A stretch of 64,000 bases of DNA from Bacillota bacterium (GCA_009711785.1 VENA01000069.1:1-64000), one strand, 5' to 3'; numbered from the stretch's first letter, positions 9,832 through 19,780 are shown. The notes: generated by a model from the letters alone, not told the origin. Numbers and translations: made by a program.

Positions 9832-10839
9832 ATGTATAAAAAAATAATTAAATATATTAAAAAAAGGAAGAAAAAAACAATACCCCTATTAGAAATAGAA
9901 GGACTAATGGATGGTGATGTTGATTATAATGAATTTTCAAATGTTATAAAGGAAATTGAGAAGGAAAGGATATTAATACCAGTTAAATCCCACGGTAAGA
10001 AAAATAGTCTTTATAATACCTATAGAATAAATAAAACCATATTTAAAGATGAACTAATCGATGAAATACAAACCCTTAAATTAAAAATACATCCAGCTAT
10101 TAAATTAGACAATTATCTAAAATTAACAAAAAAAGACCTTAGTAAAGATTTAAAGTTTATAAAAGAATTAGATAAATATCTAAAAGATAAGGGCCTTCCT
10201 AAAAGGGAGGCTTCATCTGAAGAAAGAAGCTATGAAATATTAGAAGATGAAAAATGGATAGATTATAAAGGTGGAAAGAGATTTTTACAAAGAGTTGAAA
10301 TGTTTAATAAATTAAAGATAAGTCTATATAAAGACCCATTAATGCTTGCTATAAATAAAGAAAAAATAAACGGTGAAATTCATAAACATATGGTTATTGA
10401 AAATAAAACAACCTTTCATTTGTTTTTAAATTGTCTAAATGAGACGGATTTTACATCCTTGGTATATGGTTCAGGATGGAAAATAGTAGGGAATATAGAT
10501 ATGTTAACTAAACAGTTAGATTTAGATAAAGAATCTAATATAATATATTATTTTGGAGATTTAGATTATGAAGGAATAAGTATATGGAATAGTTTAAATA
10601 AATCATCCTTAGTTAAATTAGCATATCCCTTTTATAAAAAATTACTTAAAAAGCCCTATTCATATGGAAAGGAAAATCATTATAAAAATAAATTAGCACT
10701 TTCTAACTTTTTAAAGAATTTTAAAAAGTTAGAAAGTCAAAAGATAAAAAAACTTTTAGATGATGGAGGTTATTATCCCCAGGAAAGTTTAAATTCAAAA
10801 GAGATATTAGATATTTGGAGGAATAATAAGTGGAAATAG
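9832..10839 (+). CDS. jetD: Wadjet defence nuclease subunit JetD
   Basis: JetD is the DNA-cutting subunit of Wadjet, which restricts plasmids by loop extrusion and cleavage. The 335-residue protein has a basic winged-helix-like N-terminal part (about 1-120). The linker motif ERSYEILEDEK (131-141) matches the ERS-x-E-x-F-GDEK pattern of JetD. A Toprim-like C-terminal domain (about 180-330) follows, with the expected acids Glu190 in VIENKTTF and Asp243/Asp245 in FGDLDYEG. These are the metal-binding positions of topoisomerase-type Toprim folds. The ATG is preceded by AGGTGAT. It is the first gene of an operon in the order D-A-B-C and overlaps jetA by 10 bp. Confidence 0.88.
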   Translation: MYKKIIKYIKKRKKKTIPLLEIEGLMDGDVDYNEFSNVIKEIEKERILIPVKSHGKKNSLYNTYRINKTIFKDELIDEIQTLKLKIHPAIKLDNYLKLTKKDLSKDLKFIKELDKYLKDKGLPKREASSEERSYEILEDEKWIDYKGGKRFLQRVEMFNKLKISLYKDPLMLAINKEKINGEIHKHMVIENKTTFHLFLNCLNETDFTSLVYGSGWKIVGNIDMLTKQLDLDKESNIIYYFGDLDYEGISIWNSLNKSSLVKLAYPFYKKLLKKPYSYGKENHYKNKLALSNFLKNFKKLESQKIKKLLDDGGYYPQESLNSKEILDIWRNNKWK

Positions 10840-12314
10840 ATATAAAAAATGTTACTAAAAACTATAAAGAGCGTATAGAAAGAATTACTTTGTTTGATCC
10901 CTTATATAAGTTAGAGAATAAAAAAACAAAGGATGATAGTGGAAATTTTATAGATTTTTTTAGTTTAGGATTATTAACTTTACTATTTTTCTTTGAAAAT
11001 ATGCTTTTAAGAAACAAAAAAACAGGGACTTTAGAATTAGCATCTTTTTTATATAGATTAAACAAAGATGAAATTGATTTAGATTATAAAGGTTTTGAGA
11101 AAATTTCAAGAGTCATTATAGATGCATTCAGACCCCCCAGTGGAAAAAGAAATTTTAGAAGGTTTTATAATTGGGAAACAAGAAAAGAAGAAATAATACA
11201 ATATTCAATCTTAAAGGCATCTAAATCTGATACTAAAAGTAATACTCAGTATTATACATTAGATGAAAAGGGTTTAGAACTTATTTTTGCAACCAAGGAA
11301 TACTTTAGTGAATTTCAACTTTCTATAAATCAGCTTTTACTTAGAAAACAGCTAGAGAAGGGTGAATTTTCCCTAGCCTTAAGACAAATAGATGAAATGA
11401 GAATAGATGTAAAAACCCTAGAAGATAGAATAAATAAATTAAAACATGAAATACAAAGAAATATAATGGCAGAGAAAACCTATGAAAGATATAAAGAGCT
11501 TATAAGTGATATAAATAGAAGACTAACAAGGGAAAATGACGAATTTAATGAACTTAAAACCTTTGTAAAGGAAACAAAGGAAAAGTTAGGATATGAAATT
11601 AAGGATGAAAAGGACCAAAGGGCCTATAGTTACATTATAAAGATAGATTTAAAATTATCTAAGGTTCATAATAATCATAAAAAATTACTAGAAAAGAGTA
11701 TAGAATTAAAAACAACCACTATAGAATCAGCCCAAGAATCCCTATATTATATAGGACTTGATTCGTTTAATTTTAAAAATGAGATAGTGTCAAGACTATT
11801 TTCATCCCCTTTACCAGTTGAAAGTACAAGGAATTTATTAAAACCATTTTTATATCTACAAAAGCAAAGTACATGGTCTCCTTTAAGTGTGTTTTCAGAA
11901 CAAAGGCTTGAAAATAATGAAAATACAACTAAGGTTTATGAGTTTTTAGATTTAAAAAGTAAAGAACAAAAGGAAATAGAAATTAAAATCATTCAAGATA
12001 ACTTTAAATATATCTTTGATATAGTATATAAGCTTATGGATAATAATAAGACAACCCTTAAGAAAATTATTAAATATGTTAAGGAAAATGAAGAAAAATT
12101 ATTAGATAAAAGGATATTTTATGACTTTTTTATATTGCTTCATCAAAAATCACCAATAGATTTTAATAAGGGAAGGGAAGAAATTTTATATAAAGGTATA
12201 ATAAATAGTTATAAAAATGAAATTAAAGCTATTAAACTTATTGAAAATAGGGAGACTTTAAATGTAAATAACAGATTTAGCATTAAAGATATGCTACTTT
12301 TATTGGAGGTATAA
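10830..12314 (+). CDS. jetA: Wadjet subunit JetA (kleisin-like)
   Basis: JetA is the MukF/kleisin-like subunit that bridges the JetC ATPase heads. The 494-residue protein is mostly helical and has a central coiled coil (about 180-260, with KTLEDRINKLKHEIQ) and no catalytic motif. Its length and neighbours match the JetA family annotated DUF5716, as I recall it. The GTG start lies inside the end of jetD, with GGAGG eight bases upstream (10817-10821), so translation is probably coupled. The assignment rests mainly on gene order with the unmistakable jetC and jetD. The overall set resembles type III Wadjet, but the type call needs profile comparison. Confidence 0.82.
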   Translation: MEIDIKNVTKNYKERIERITLFDPLYKLENKKTKDDSGNFIDFFSLGLLTLLFFFENMLLRNKKTGTLELASFLYRLNKDEIDLDYKGFEKISRVIIDAFRPPSGKRNFRRFYNWETRKEEIIQYSILKASKSDTKSNTQYYTLDEKGLELIFATKEYFSEFQLSINQLLLRKQLEKGEFSLALRQIDEMRIDVKTLEDRINKLKHEIQRNIMAEKTYERYKELISDINRRLTRENDEFNELKTFVKETKEKLGYEIKDEKDQRAYSYIIKIDLKLSKVHNNHKKLLEKSIELKTTTIESAQESLYYIGLDSFNFKNEIVSRLFSSPLPVESTRNLLKPFLYLQKQSTWSPLSVFSEQRLENNENTTKVYEFLDLKSKEQKEIEIKIIQDNFKYIFDIVYKLMDNNKTTLKKIIKYVKENEEKLLDKRIFYDFFILLHQKSPIDFNKGREEILYKGIINSYKNEIKAIKLIENRETLNVNNRFSIKDMLLLLEV

Positions 12315-12318
12315 GGGA

Positions 12319-13053
12319 ATGGATTATAGCGAAAAAGAGGTTATGAAGGCATTTAAAATATATTCTAAACTAGCATTAAATGGATATGAACAAAGGGATG
12401 AAATAAGGGAATATTTAGCCGATGATAAAATTAGAGGTTTAGTTGATGAATTTTGTAAAGAAGTTGATTCTACAATATTTGTTGTCGGAGATATAATCTA
12501 TATGATACCTGTAAATATAAATAGTCCCTTTCATATAACAAATGATAATATAAAAAGAGATTTTCTCCCCTCTAAAGCATTAAATATGGATATATATTTA
12601 ATGTATGTTTGTATTATAATACTATTTGGTGAGTTTTATGATGGATATCACTCAAATGATCCAACTAGGGATTTTATTTCCACAGAAATGTGGCTATCTA
12701 GTATAAATGAAAGGATGGAATCTTTAAAGGAATTTGATGAAGAGAAACTTAAAAATATAGAAAAGGATTTTGAATATAATTGGCTATCAATATTAGAAAA
12801 ATGGGATGCAATGGATGATTTAAAGGAAAATGCTAAAAGTCAAAAGGGAAATACAATAAGTAGATTAAGTTTTTTAGATAAGGTTAAAAAGTTTTTAAAG
12901 GCTCAAGAACTTATTTTAGATATAGGAAATGAAGAAATAGAAATTACTCAAAAGGCAAAGGTAATCGTTAAAAGATATTATATGGAATATGAATATAACA
13001 GAGGAATACTTGATTTTATGTATAATCTAGACCAAAGGAAAGGGGATAAGTAA
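12319..13053 (+). CDS. jetB: Wadjet subunit JetB (MukE-like)
   Basis: JetB is the MukE/KITE-like winged-helix partner of JetA in the SMC complex. The 244-residue protein has no membrane segment. The N-terminal part (1-75) looks like a winged helix, and the C-terminal part carries a DUF6063-like helical region as recalled for this Wadjet group. GGAGG at about 12305 precedes the ATG, only 4 bp after jetA. The stop codon directly abuts the jetC start codon, implying tight coupling and matched stoichiometry. No independent enzymatic motif is present, so identity depends on context. Confidence 0.8.
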   Translation: MDYSEKEVMKAFKIYSKLALNGYEQRDEIREYLADDKIRGLVDEFCKEVDSTIFVVGDIIYMIPVNINSPFHITNDNIKRDFLPSKALNMDIYLMYVCIIILFGEFYDGYHSNDPTRDFISTEMWLSSINERMESLKEFDEEKLKNIEKDFEYNWLSILEKWDAMDDLKENAKSQKGNTISRLSFLDKVKKFLKAQELILDIGNEEIEITQKAKVIVKRYYMEYEYNRGILDFMYNLDQRKGDK

Positions 13054-16000
13054 ATGCCTGCTATATCAAGGATACGCTTTACTAATGTTGTATATGAAAA
13101 TGGAGGAAAAAGGTATAATGATGATATATTTGAATTCGATGGATACAACGGAGCTATTTTGCTTGAAAATGGTGGAGGTAAAACTGTTTTTATACAAACT
13201 GCAATTCAATCTATACTTCCCCATCAGGATCTAGCCGATAGAAAAATCATAGATACATTATCCCTTGAAGGAAATCCATGTCATATAGCAATAGAATGGA
13301 TATTAAATGATAGACCAAGAAGGTATGCTGTAACCTGTGTAACCCTATTTTTAAATAACAATAAACTAAATTCATATAAGTATGTATATGAATATGGACA
13401 TAATGATAATCATAGTTTAGAAAATATCCCCTTTGTTAAAAAGACTAAAAATGGTTTAAGACCATCTAGTAAAGGAGAGATAGGTGAATATTATTCTAAT
13501 ATGAAAAGTGAATATATAAATGCCTATACTTTTAAAACCATAAGGGATTTTCATAACCATATAGAAGAAAACTTTAAAATAATACCATCGGAATGGAGAA
13601 AAATAAGTCTTATAAACAGTGCGGAGGGAAGTGTTGAAGAATTCTTTGATGGATGTAAAACAACAGGACAACTTGTTGATAAATTATTAATACCTGTTGT
13701 TGAAGAAGCTATAAGTGATAATGGCACTGAGGATTTTGTTAATACCTTTGATAAACAAAGAGATCGTTTCAAAAAACATAAACAATTAACAGAAAGAATA
13801 GATGAATGTGGAAAAATCAGAGAAAAAATAAAAGACTATGTGGATGTTTTTAGTAAATATAACAGTATTAAAAATGAGTACCATGAAAAAAAGAGATATG
13901 CTAAGGGACTATTTAATTTAGCTAAAAAAAGAGATGATGAGTTAACTTATAAGTTAGATGAAAATAAAAAAAATAAAGAAAAATTAGAAAAAGAAAAATA
14001 TGACCTTAAAAAAATGAAGGAGTCTTTTAAGGTATATAAGTTAAAAGTTAAAAAAGAAGATGAAAAGAAAATATTTAAAGAAAAGTTAAATGAGTTTTTA
14101 AAAGTAGAAAAAGAATACAATAAAAAAGATAAAAGATATATTACCCTAGATATTCTTAAGCTTAAATTAGATATAAAAACATTAGATGATGATATAGTTA
14201 ATATAAAAAATCAGATAGATATTTTAAATAAAGATAGGGATGTATCTAAGCTTCAAGATAAGTTAAATAAAAACTCAAAATATCTTAAGGGATATTTTGA
14301 TAAAGAGAAAAACAATTTAGATAGAGAGTTTAATTTAATAAATAGTCAGCTTAATAATTATCAAGATGAATATGATGATTTATTAAATAAAGAAGAAGAA
14401 ATTTCATCTAAAAGGGATGAATTAAATAAAAGTATAAATGAAAAAAATGGTGAGATAAAAATATTAAATAAAGATATTGATGCTATTAAGGGAATGATAC
14501 TTGATAATAAGGATCAAGATGTTAAAGATAGTCAAACTAAATGGAAAGAAAGGATAGCTGAATTAGAAAAACAGGGAGCAGATTTAAGGGTAAATATACA
14601 AAATCTTAAAACCAAAAAAGAAGAAATAAATTATTTACTTCCAAGGGAAAGAAGCAAACAAAAGGATCTTTATAATAACCTTAGGGATGTTCAAAATAAA
14701 ATAAAATTAATAAAGGATGAAGAAATTAAACAATTAAATAAAATAAGGGAAATTGATACAAATTTTAAATATATAGAGTCCATATATACTAAAGAGAAAA
14801 GTATAATAAATACTTTAGAAAATAAAATAGAGTATTTAAATAGACAAAAAGAAGATCTTTTAAAGGATGAAAGAAAGGTAAGTAGATTATATGATGATTA
14901 TATGGAAAATAATATGTTTACAGCAGAGCCCTTATTAGAAAAAATTATAATAAATTTAAAGGGTGATTTTTCATATATAGAATTAGGAGTTAAGTTTATA
15001 CAAAGAGTAGCTGATAAATTAGGTAAGGATGAAGGGATATTTTTTGATAAATATCCTAACTGGCCTTTAACTATTATAGTAAAAAAAGAAGAAGTTAATA
15101 AATTAAAGGAAAAATTATCAAAACAAAAGGGAAAGATAACTTATCCTATTTTTATATTACAAGAAGATAAGGCATTAGATATTATTAAAAATGATAAAAA
15201 ACATGAAAATTTAGTTGTGCCTCCTGAATTTTGGAGGGGTAATCTAAAGGAAAGTAATTTCCTAGATTGGAAAAATGGTTTAGGTGAAGAATTTAAAAGG
15301 GTAAATAAATTAAGGCGCGATAAGGAAAAAAATTTAGATTATCATAGGGATATATTAAAGGGGGTAAAAAACTTTTTTATAAATTATTCTTATGATGAAT
15401 TAAAACAATTTACTGAAAAAAAACATAGTTTGAAAGAGGAAATAGAAAATCTAGATGAAAAAATAATAAATAGTGAAAATGAGCTTAAAAGTATAGATGA
15501 GGAAATATTAAGGATAAATGATAATCTACAACAGGATGAAAGTGAAAAACATAATTTAAATTTTAAAATACAAAAGGCCCAAAGTTTTATAAGTAAAGTT
15601 AAGGATTTAAAAGATATTATAGAAAAAAAATTTAGTTTAGAAAAGAAATTAAAAGAAGTTAATAGAAAAATAAAAAAAATTAAGTCAAATATTAAGTCAA
15701 CTTTAAGGACAATAGAGGATTTAAAAGATAATAGAAAGGATTTTAATGATCGAATTAATTCACTAAAAGAGGATGAATTATATAAAGAAGTAAAGGAATA
15801 TAAGGGAGTATTAAATGATAATACCAAGGAAGGTTTAAAAAGTGAAAGAAAAAGATTAACAGATATATTAAATGAAAAGCAAAAAGATATAAAATATTAT
15901 AAGGAAGAATTAATTGAAAAAAATAAAAAAAAGGAAAAATTAAATAAGGATTTAGATAGAAAGCTTAATATGTGTGAATATGATATAGCTCTTGACTTAA

Positions 16001-17490
16001 CATTTCCCTCCTATGGAGAGGATGAGATGAACAATTTAGTAATTGATTTAAATAACTTAAAACCTAGGATTAATAAGTTAGAAAATGAACTAAATAAAGC
16101 AAAGAAAGGGTATGAAAAAATAGAAAATAAATACGAATTTGCTCTAGAGAATTATTTAAAAGAATATGATGAAATTATCAAGTTTAAAGATGAAATATAC
16201 AAAATAGAGGAAAGTTTAAACTTAAAAAATAAAAAAATAAATGAAAGAAAAGAGAATTTGGATAATATTTATGATATGTTAAGTAGTGAAAAGAAAGAAA
16301 TAGATGATAGTTTGAAAAAATTAGAAATGAAAAATGAAAGGTATTTATTTTTATCTGATAATATAGAAGCCTTAAAATTAGATGGGGAAATGTTAAAGGA
16401 TTTTCTTTATAATAAGGAAAAATATATTAAAAATGTAATAGATAAATTATCTGTATTATTTGAAGAAATAGATTATATAAGTAATTCTTTAAATACTGAA
16501 AAAAGTAAGTTTATAGGATTTTGTAATAATAATATTACAGACCCTAAACTTAGAAACATGGCAATAGGTGGGGTTAATTATAAAAAGAGTTATGATGATA
16601 TTAAAAGATGGCAAAATCAGATGGATGAAAATATTACTAGGACTATAAATATAGCAACACATGATATGAGACAACATGATAAGGAAATACAACAGTTTAT
16701 AGAGCATCTTTATGTATTTTTAAGATCACTTACAGATGAATTAAAGGATATACCTAAAAAAACCCGTATAAAAGTAGAGGATAAATGGAAAGAAATTTAT
16801 AGATTTAATATTCCAGATTGGGAAGAACAAAAGGGGAAAGAAGAGTTAAGAAACCATGTAAATTGGATGATAAATCAATTAGAAAATAATGATTATAAAA
16901 ATGATGATGGTAGTGAAAATCCAATAAAAATAAGAAATAAAATAGAAAAATGGCTTAATTCAAAACAATTATTAAGAATAGTTTTAAAGGATAAGGTTAT
17001 AAAAATAAATTGCAGAAAAGTAACTAATGATGGTAGAATTAGTAGTGCTCCTACTTCATGGGAAAATTCTAATAAATGGTCAGGAGGAGAAAAATGGAGT
17101 AAAAATATGACCCTTTTTCTAGGGATATTAAACTATTTAGCTGAAAAAAGGCAAAATATTAACACTACAAATAAAACAAATAGAACAGTGATAGTGGATA
17201 ATCCCTTTGGTAAAGCATCAAGTGACCATGTTTTAGATCCAGTATTTTTTATAGCTGAAAAACTAGGATTTCAAATAATAGCCCTTACAGCCCATACCGA
17301 TGGAAAATATATAAGAAATTACTTTCCTGTTGTTTATAGTTGTAAATTAAGGGAAGCAAGTAATGGGAAAAGTTTTATTATAGATAAAGAAAAAGAAATA
17401 AAATATGCATTTTTCAAAGATAATGATCCTAAAGCTTTAAATAGATTATCAAAACAAGAGCAAATAGATTTTTTAGGACAGATGAAATAA
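13054..17490 (+). CDS. jetC: Wadjet SMC-family ATPase JetC
   Basis: JetC is the MukB-like SMC motor that extrudes DNA loops for JetD cleavage. The protein has 1478 residues. Walker A GGGKT lies at 40-44. Two very long Lys/Glu-rich coiled-coil arms flank a hinge-like globular part around residues 620-770. The C-terminal head carries the ABC signature SGGEK at 1343-1347. The Walker B strand VIVDNPFG puts Asp1382 next to Asn rather than the usual Glu. An AHTD motif follows and could serve as the switch histidine. The ATG directly follows the jetB stop. The vanZ-like gene starts 25 bp downstream with no terminator between. Confidence 0.92.
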   Translation: MPAISRIRFTNVVYENGGKRYNDDIFEFDGYNGAILLENGGGKTVFIQTAIQSILPHQDLADRKIIDTLSLEGNPCHIAIEWILNDRPRRYAVTCVTLFLNNNKLNSYKYVYEYGHNDNHSLENIPFVKKTKNGLRPSSKGEIGEYYSNMKSEYINAYTFKTIRDFHNHIEENFKIIPSEWRKISLINSAEGSVEEFFDGCKTTGQLVDKLLIPVVEEAISDNGTEDFVNTFDKQRDRFKKHKQLTERIDECGKIREKIKDYVDVFSKYNSIKNEYHEKKRYAKGLFNLAKKRDDELTYKLDENKKNKEKLEKEKYDLKKMKESFKVYKLKVKKEDEKKIFKEKLNEFLKVEKEYNKKDKRYITLDILKLKLDIKTLDDDIVNIKNQIDILNKDRDVSKLQDKLNKNSKYLKGYFDKEKNNLDREFNLINSQLNNYQDEYDDLLNKEEEISSKRDELNKSINEKNGEIKILNKDIDAIKGMILDNKDQDVKDSQTKWKERIAELEKQGADLRVNIQNLKTKKEEINYLLPRERSKQKDLYNNLRDVQNKIKLIKDEEIKQLNKIREIDTNFKYIESIYTKEKSIINTLENKIEYLNRQKEDLLKDERKVSRLYDDYMENNMFTAEPLLEKIIINLKGDFSYIELGVKFIQRVADKLGKDEGIFFDKYPNWPLTIIVKKEEVNKLKEKLSKQKGKITYPIFILQEDKALDIIKNDKKHENLVVPPEFWRGNLKESNFLDWKNGLGEEFKRVNKLRRDKEKNLDYHRDILKGVKNFFINYSYDELKQFTEKKHSLKEEIENLDEKIINSENELKSIDEEILRINDNLQQDESEKHNLNFKIQKAQSFISKVKDLKDIIEKKFSLEKKLKEVNRKIKKIKSNIKSTLRTIEDLKDNRKDFNDRINSLKEDELYKEVKEYKGVLNDNTKEGLKSERKRLTDILNEKQKDIKYYKEELIEKNKKKEKLNKDLDRKLNMCEYDIALDLTFPSYGEDEMNNLVIDLNNLKPRINKLENELNKAKKGYEKIENKYEFALENYLKEYDEIIKFKDEIYKIEESLNLKNKKINERKENLDNIYDMLSSEKKEIDDSLKKLEMKNERYLFLSDNIEALKLDGEMLKDFLYNKEKYIKNVIDKLSVLFEEIDYISNSLNTEKSKFIGFCNNNITDPKLRNMAIGGVNYKKSYDDIKRWQNQMDENITRTINIATHDMRQHDKEIQQFIEHLYVFLRSLTDELKDIPKKTRIKVEDKWKEIYRFNIPDWEEQKGKEELRNHVNWMINQLENNDYKNDDGSENPIKIRNKIEKWLNSKQLLRIVLKDKVIKINCRKVTNDGRISSAPTSWENSNKWSGGEKWSKNMTLFLGILNYLAEKRQNINTTNKTNRTVIVDNPFGKASSDHVLDPVFFIAEKLGFQIIALTAHTDGKYIRNYFPVVYSCKLREASNGKSFIIDKEKEIKYAFFKDNDPKALNRLSKQEQIDFLGQMK

Positions 17491-17515
17491 AAAGGTGTAA
17501 AAAAGGAGCTTTAAA

Positions 17516-17962
17516 TTGAAGAAGATATTATGGATAAGTACAATATTTTGGATGGCACTAATATTTTTCTTTTCTAATCAACCTGCTAATGTTTCAGAAA
17601 AACAGTCAGGAAGTATATTAGTACTTTTAAATCTTATTGATGAAAATGAAATAACTAATGATAATGAAAGAATAAAGAATTTACAACATATAATAAGAAA
17701 GTTAGCCCATTTTAGCATATATTTTATTTTAGGTGTTTTATTAACATTATCATTAAAGACTCTAAATATAGATAAGGTTTATATTAAAGCTTTTATAATA
17801 GGAGTGATATATGCTTTTTCAGATGAATTTCATCAGTATTTTATACCAGGAAGGGGATCTCAATTAAAGGATGTTTTTATAGATTCTTTAGGGATAACCT
17901 TTGGAGTATTAATTATTTTTATATTACTAAAAAAAGATTTACTTAAATTAAATTTAACATAG
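17516..17962 (+). CDS. VanZ-like membrane protein
   Basis: This 148-residue integral membrane protein has about four hydrophobic segments. The VanZ family motifs are FFFSNQP near residue 20, KLAHFSIYF at about 63-71, and DEFHQYFIPGRGSQLKDVF near 102-120. VanZ proteins are small membrane proteins of uncertain biochemistry. The founding member gives low-level teicoplanin resistance, and others have been proposed to act in envelope or lipid processes. The TTG start has AAGGAGC upstream. It lies 25 bp after jetC and 9 bp before the next gene, so it appears co-transcribed with the Wadjet genes. That association could be chance or an accessory function. A paralogue lies at 60830. Confidence 0.85.
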   Translation: MKKILWISTIFWMALIFFFSNQPANVSEKQSGSILVLLNLIDENEITNDNERIKNLQHIIRKLAHFSIYFILGVLLTLSLKTLNIDKVYIKAFIIGVIYAFSDEFHQYFIPGRGSQLKDVFIDSLGITFGVLIIFILLKKDLLKLNLT

Positions 17963-17971
17963 GGTGATAAA

Positions 17972-19732
17972 ATGAAAATAGAAGAAATAATGAAGAAATA
18001 TTATAAAGTTAAGGATAAATTAGGTTATTATATTGAGGATTACGTAAACTCCTTAGATGATGAAGTTTTAGAAAACTTAGAATTTGACTATACAGGGGAG
18101 AATGAAACCGATGAAGATTTTACCTTTTATAGTTGGTTAGAATCAGATTATATAACTATTTATAATAAAAGCTTGATAGAACAATTTATCGATGAAAGTA
18201 ATAACCTTTCAAAGAAAGAAGTAAAGATTTTAGAGGGAAGAAATAATAGTTATGTAAATATATATCAAGTGGCTGATACTGATAAAAATGATGTTAAACT
18301 GTATGATTTTTTAAATGAAAAGTATTTAGATGTTAAAGTTTTTAACGGTGAGTTTAAAAATGGAGAGATTATATTAACAAGGATAGCTAATATTTTAGGA
18401 TATAATTTCATAGTAGGAACATGTCACTACTTAGATGAAAAGTTAAAGGATATTTTACTTACATTTATAAAGGAAAGTTTAAACACAATAGATAAAGAAA
18501 AAGGCTTAAAGGATCTAACTAGGGTAGAAAAATTAAAGCTGTTAAGTAAAGGTATATATGAATATCTTGAAAAATTAATAAATGGAGAAAAGGATTCTAA
18601 GGAATCTGAAGTTTCACCAATTGATATATTTGGAATGTATTTAGTCAATGAACAAGAGTTAAAAGAAGAGACTGTTAATAAACATATGGAAAACTTATAT
18701 AGCTTTTATGAAATATATTATAAGGATGAAAATAAAGCTATAGAGGATATAACAGCTAAAGATGTTGATACTTTTATAAAAGAGGGAATAGAGATTAATT
18801 ACTTATTATCAAAAACTGCTATAAACTCCCATATAGTATCATTAAAAAAGTTTAGTAAATTTTTATATGATTATGGACATTTAGAAAAAAAGGCCTATAA
18901 GAGTATAGTTAAAATTTCAAAACAAAGGGATAAATATATAAAGAGATTAGATTATGAAATGAATTATGAAAATGTAATTAATTTTAAAAATAAAAAAAGT
19001 AAAGGCATGGAAAATGTATTTAACTATAATGATACTATAAAAGATATTTTAAAAGGATATGAAGTAAAAGAAAGATTTATCAAAGATTATTATGTATTTT
19101 TAAATTATATAAAAAAAGAAAAACCAAAGGTTGTAAATAGAAATCTTAAGAAAAAGGATATTAAAACCTTAAATGATCTAATAATTAATAAAGGAATTAG
19201 GGAAATAGATATAGCTTATCTAGATATCTTTTATAGGTTTTCCCTTTATTATAATATAATAGATATTGATAATAAAATAATTAAATTAGATGATGGTTTA
19301 AACGAATTTAATAAATATGATAACTATGGGAAACTATCTATATTTATAGATTATATATTTAATAAGTTTAATTTTGATAAATATATACCTAATAAAAATT
19401 TTATACTTTTAGATGAAGATAGTAAAGTTAAATATATAAAAGAAATATCTAAACTTAAAGAGAACGAAAAATACCTATATGATATTTTAGAAAAAATATT
19501 TATTGATTTAACAGATCATTCTATAACTAAGAATTTTCATATATTTAACTTTGTATTATTTAATATTTTTAATACTTTAAATCTAGTTGAATATGATGTG
19601 TTTGATAATGGGAAAAATAGAAATACAAAAATAAAGTCCATTCTTATTAAACCTATGGGGAAAGAAGTTTTAAAAGAACTAACAGATAATAAAGAAAAAG
19701 TAAAGGGAAAGGTTATAAACCTTTTTGATTAA
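17972..19732 (+). CDS. Unknown 586-residue protein, last gene of jet operon
   Basis: I do not recognise this protein as a named family. It is soluble, helical and Lys/Glu-rich. Residues 1-165 include a pattern (SWL...LIEQFIDE...LSKKEVKILEG...YQV...LYDFLNEKY) resembling an uncharacterised domain found with SEC-C proteins. Residues about 215-310 (EETVNKHMENLYSFYE..., SHIVSLKKFSKFLYD) look like the core-binding (SAM-like) half of tyrosine recombinases, and a related stretch may recur near 370-430. No catalytic R-H-R-Y domain follows, so it should bind DNA or protein but not recombine. ATG is preceded by AGGGTGAT, 9 bp after the vanZ gene. A strong terminator follows, ending the jet operon. Confidence 0.7.
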   Translation: MKIEEIMKKYYKVKDKLGYYIEDYVNSLDDEVLENLEFDYTGENETDEDFTFYSWLESDYITIYNKSLIEQFIDESNNLSKKEVKILEGRNNSYVNIYQVADTDKNDVKLYDFLNEKYLDVKVFNGEFKNGEIILTRIANILGYNFIVGTCHYLDEKLKDILLTFIKESLNTIDKEKGLKDLTRVEKLKLLSKGIYEYLEKLINGEKDSKESEVSPIDIFGMYLVNEQELKEETVNKHMENLYSFYEIYYKDENKAIEDITAKDVDTFIKEGIEINYLLSKTAINSHIVSLKKFSKFLYDYGHLEKKAYKSIVKISKQRDKYIKRLDYEMNYENVINFKNKKSKGMENVFNYNDTIKDILKGYEVKERFIKDYYVFLNYIKKEKPKVVNRNLKKKDIKTLNDLIINKGIREIDIAYLDIFYRFSLYYNIIDIDNKIIKLDDGLNEFNKYDNYGKLSIFIDYIFNKFNFDKYIPNKNFILLDEDSKVKYIKEISKLKENEKYLYDILEKIFIDLTDHSITKNFHIFNFVLFNIFNTLNLVEYDVFDNGKNRNTKIKSILIKPMGKEVLKELTDNKEKVKGKVINLFD

Positions 19733-19735
19733 TAT

Positions 19736-19780
19736 AAAAAAGATTTGTTTTATTTGAAAATAAAACAAGTCTTTTATTTT
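19736..19780 (+). terminator. Terminator of jet operon
   Basis: AAAGATTTGTTTTAT pairs with ATAAAACAAGTCTTT, one G-T pair, followed by a T-rich tract. It is the first terminator after jetD. Confidence 0.85.

Noticed and set aside
17972-19732. Calling the last jet-operon gene a site-specific integrase
   Set aside because: Only the core-binding-like region is recognisable; the catalytic Arg-His-Arg-Tyr domain is absent.
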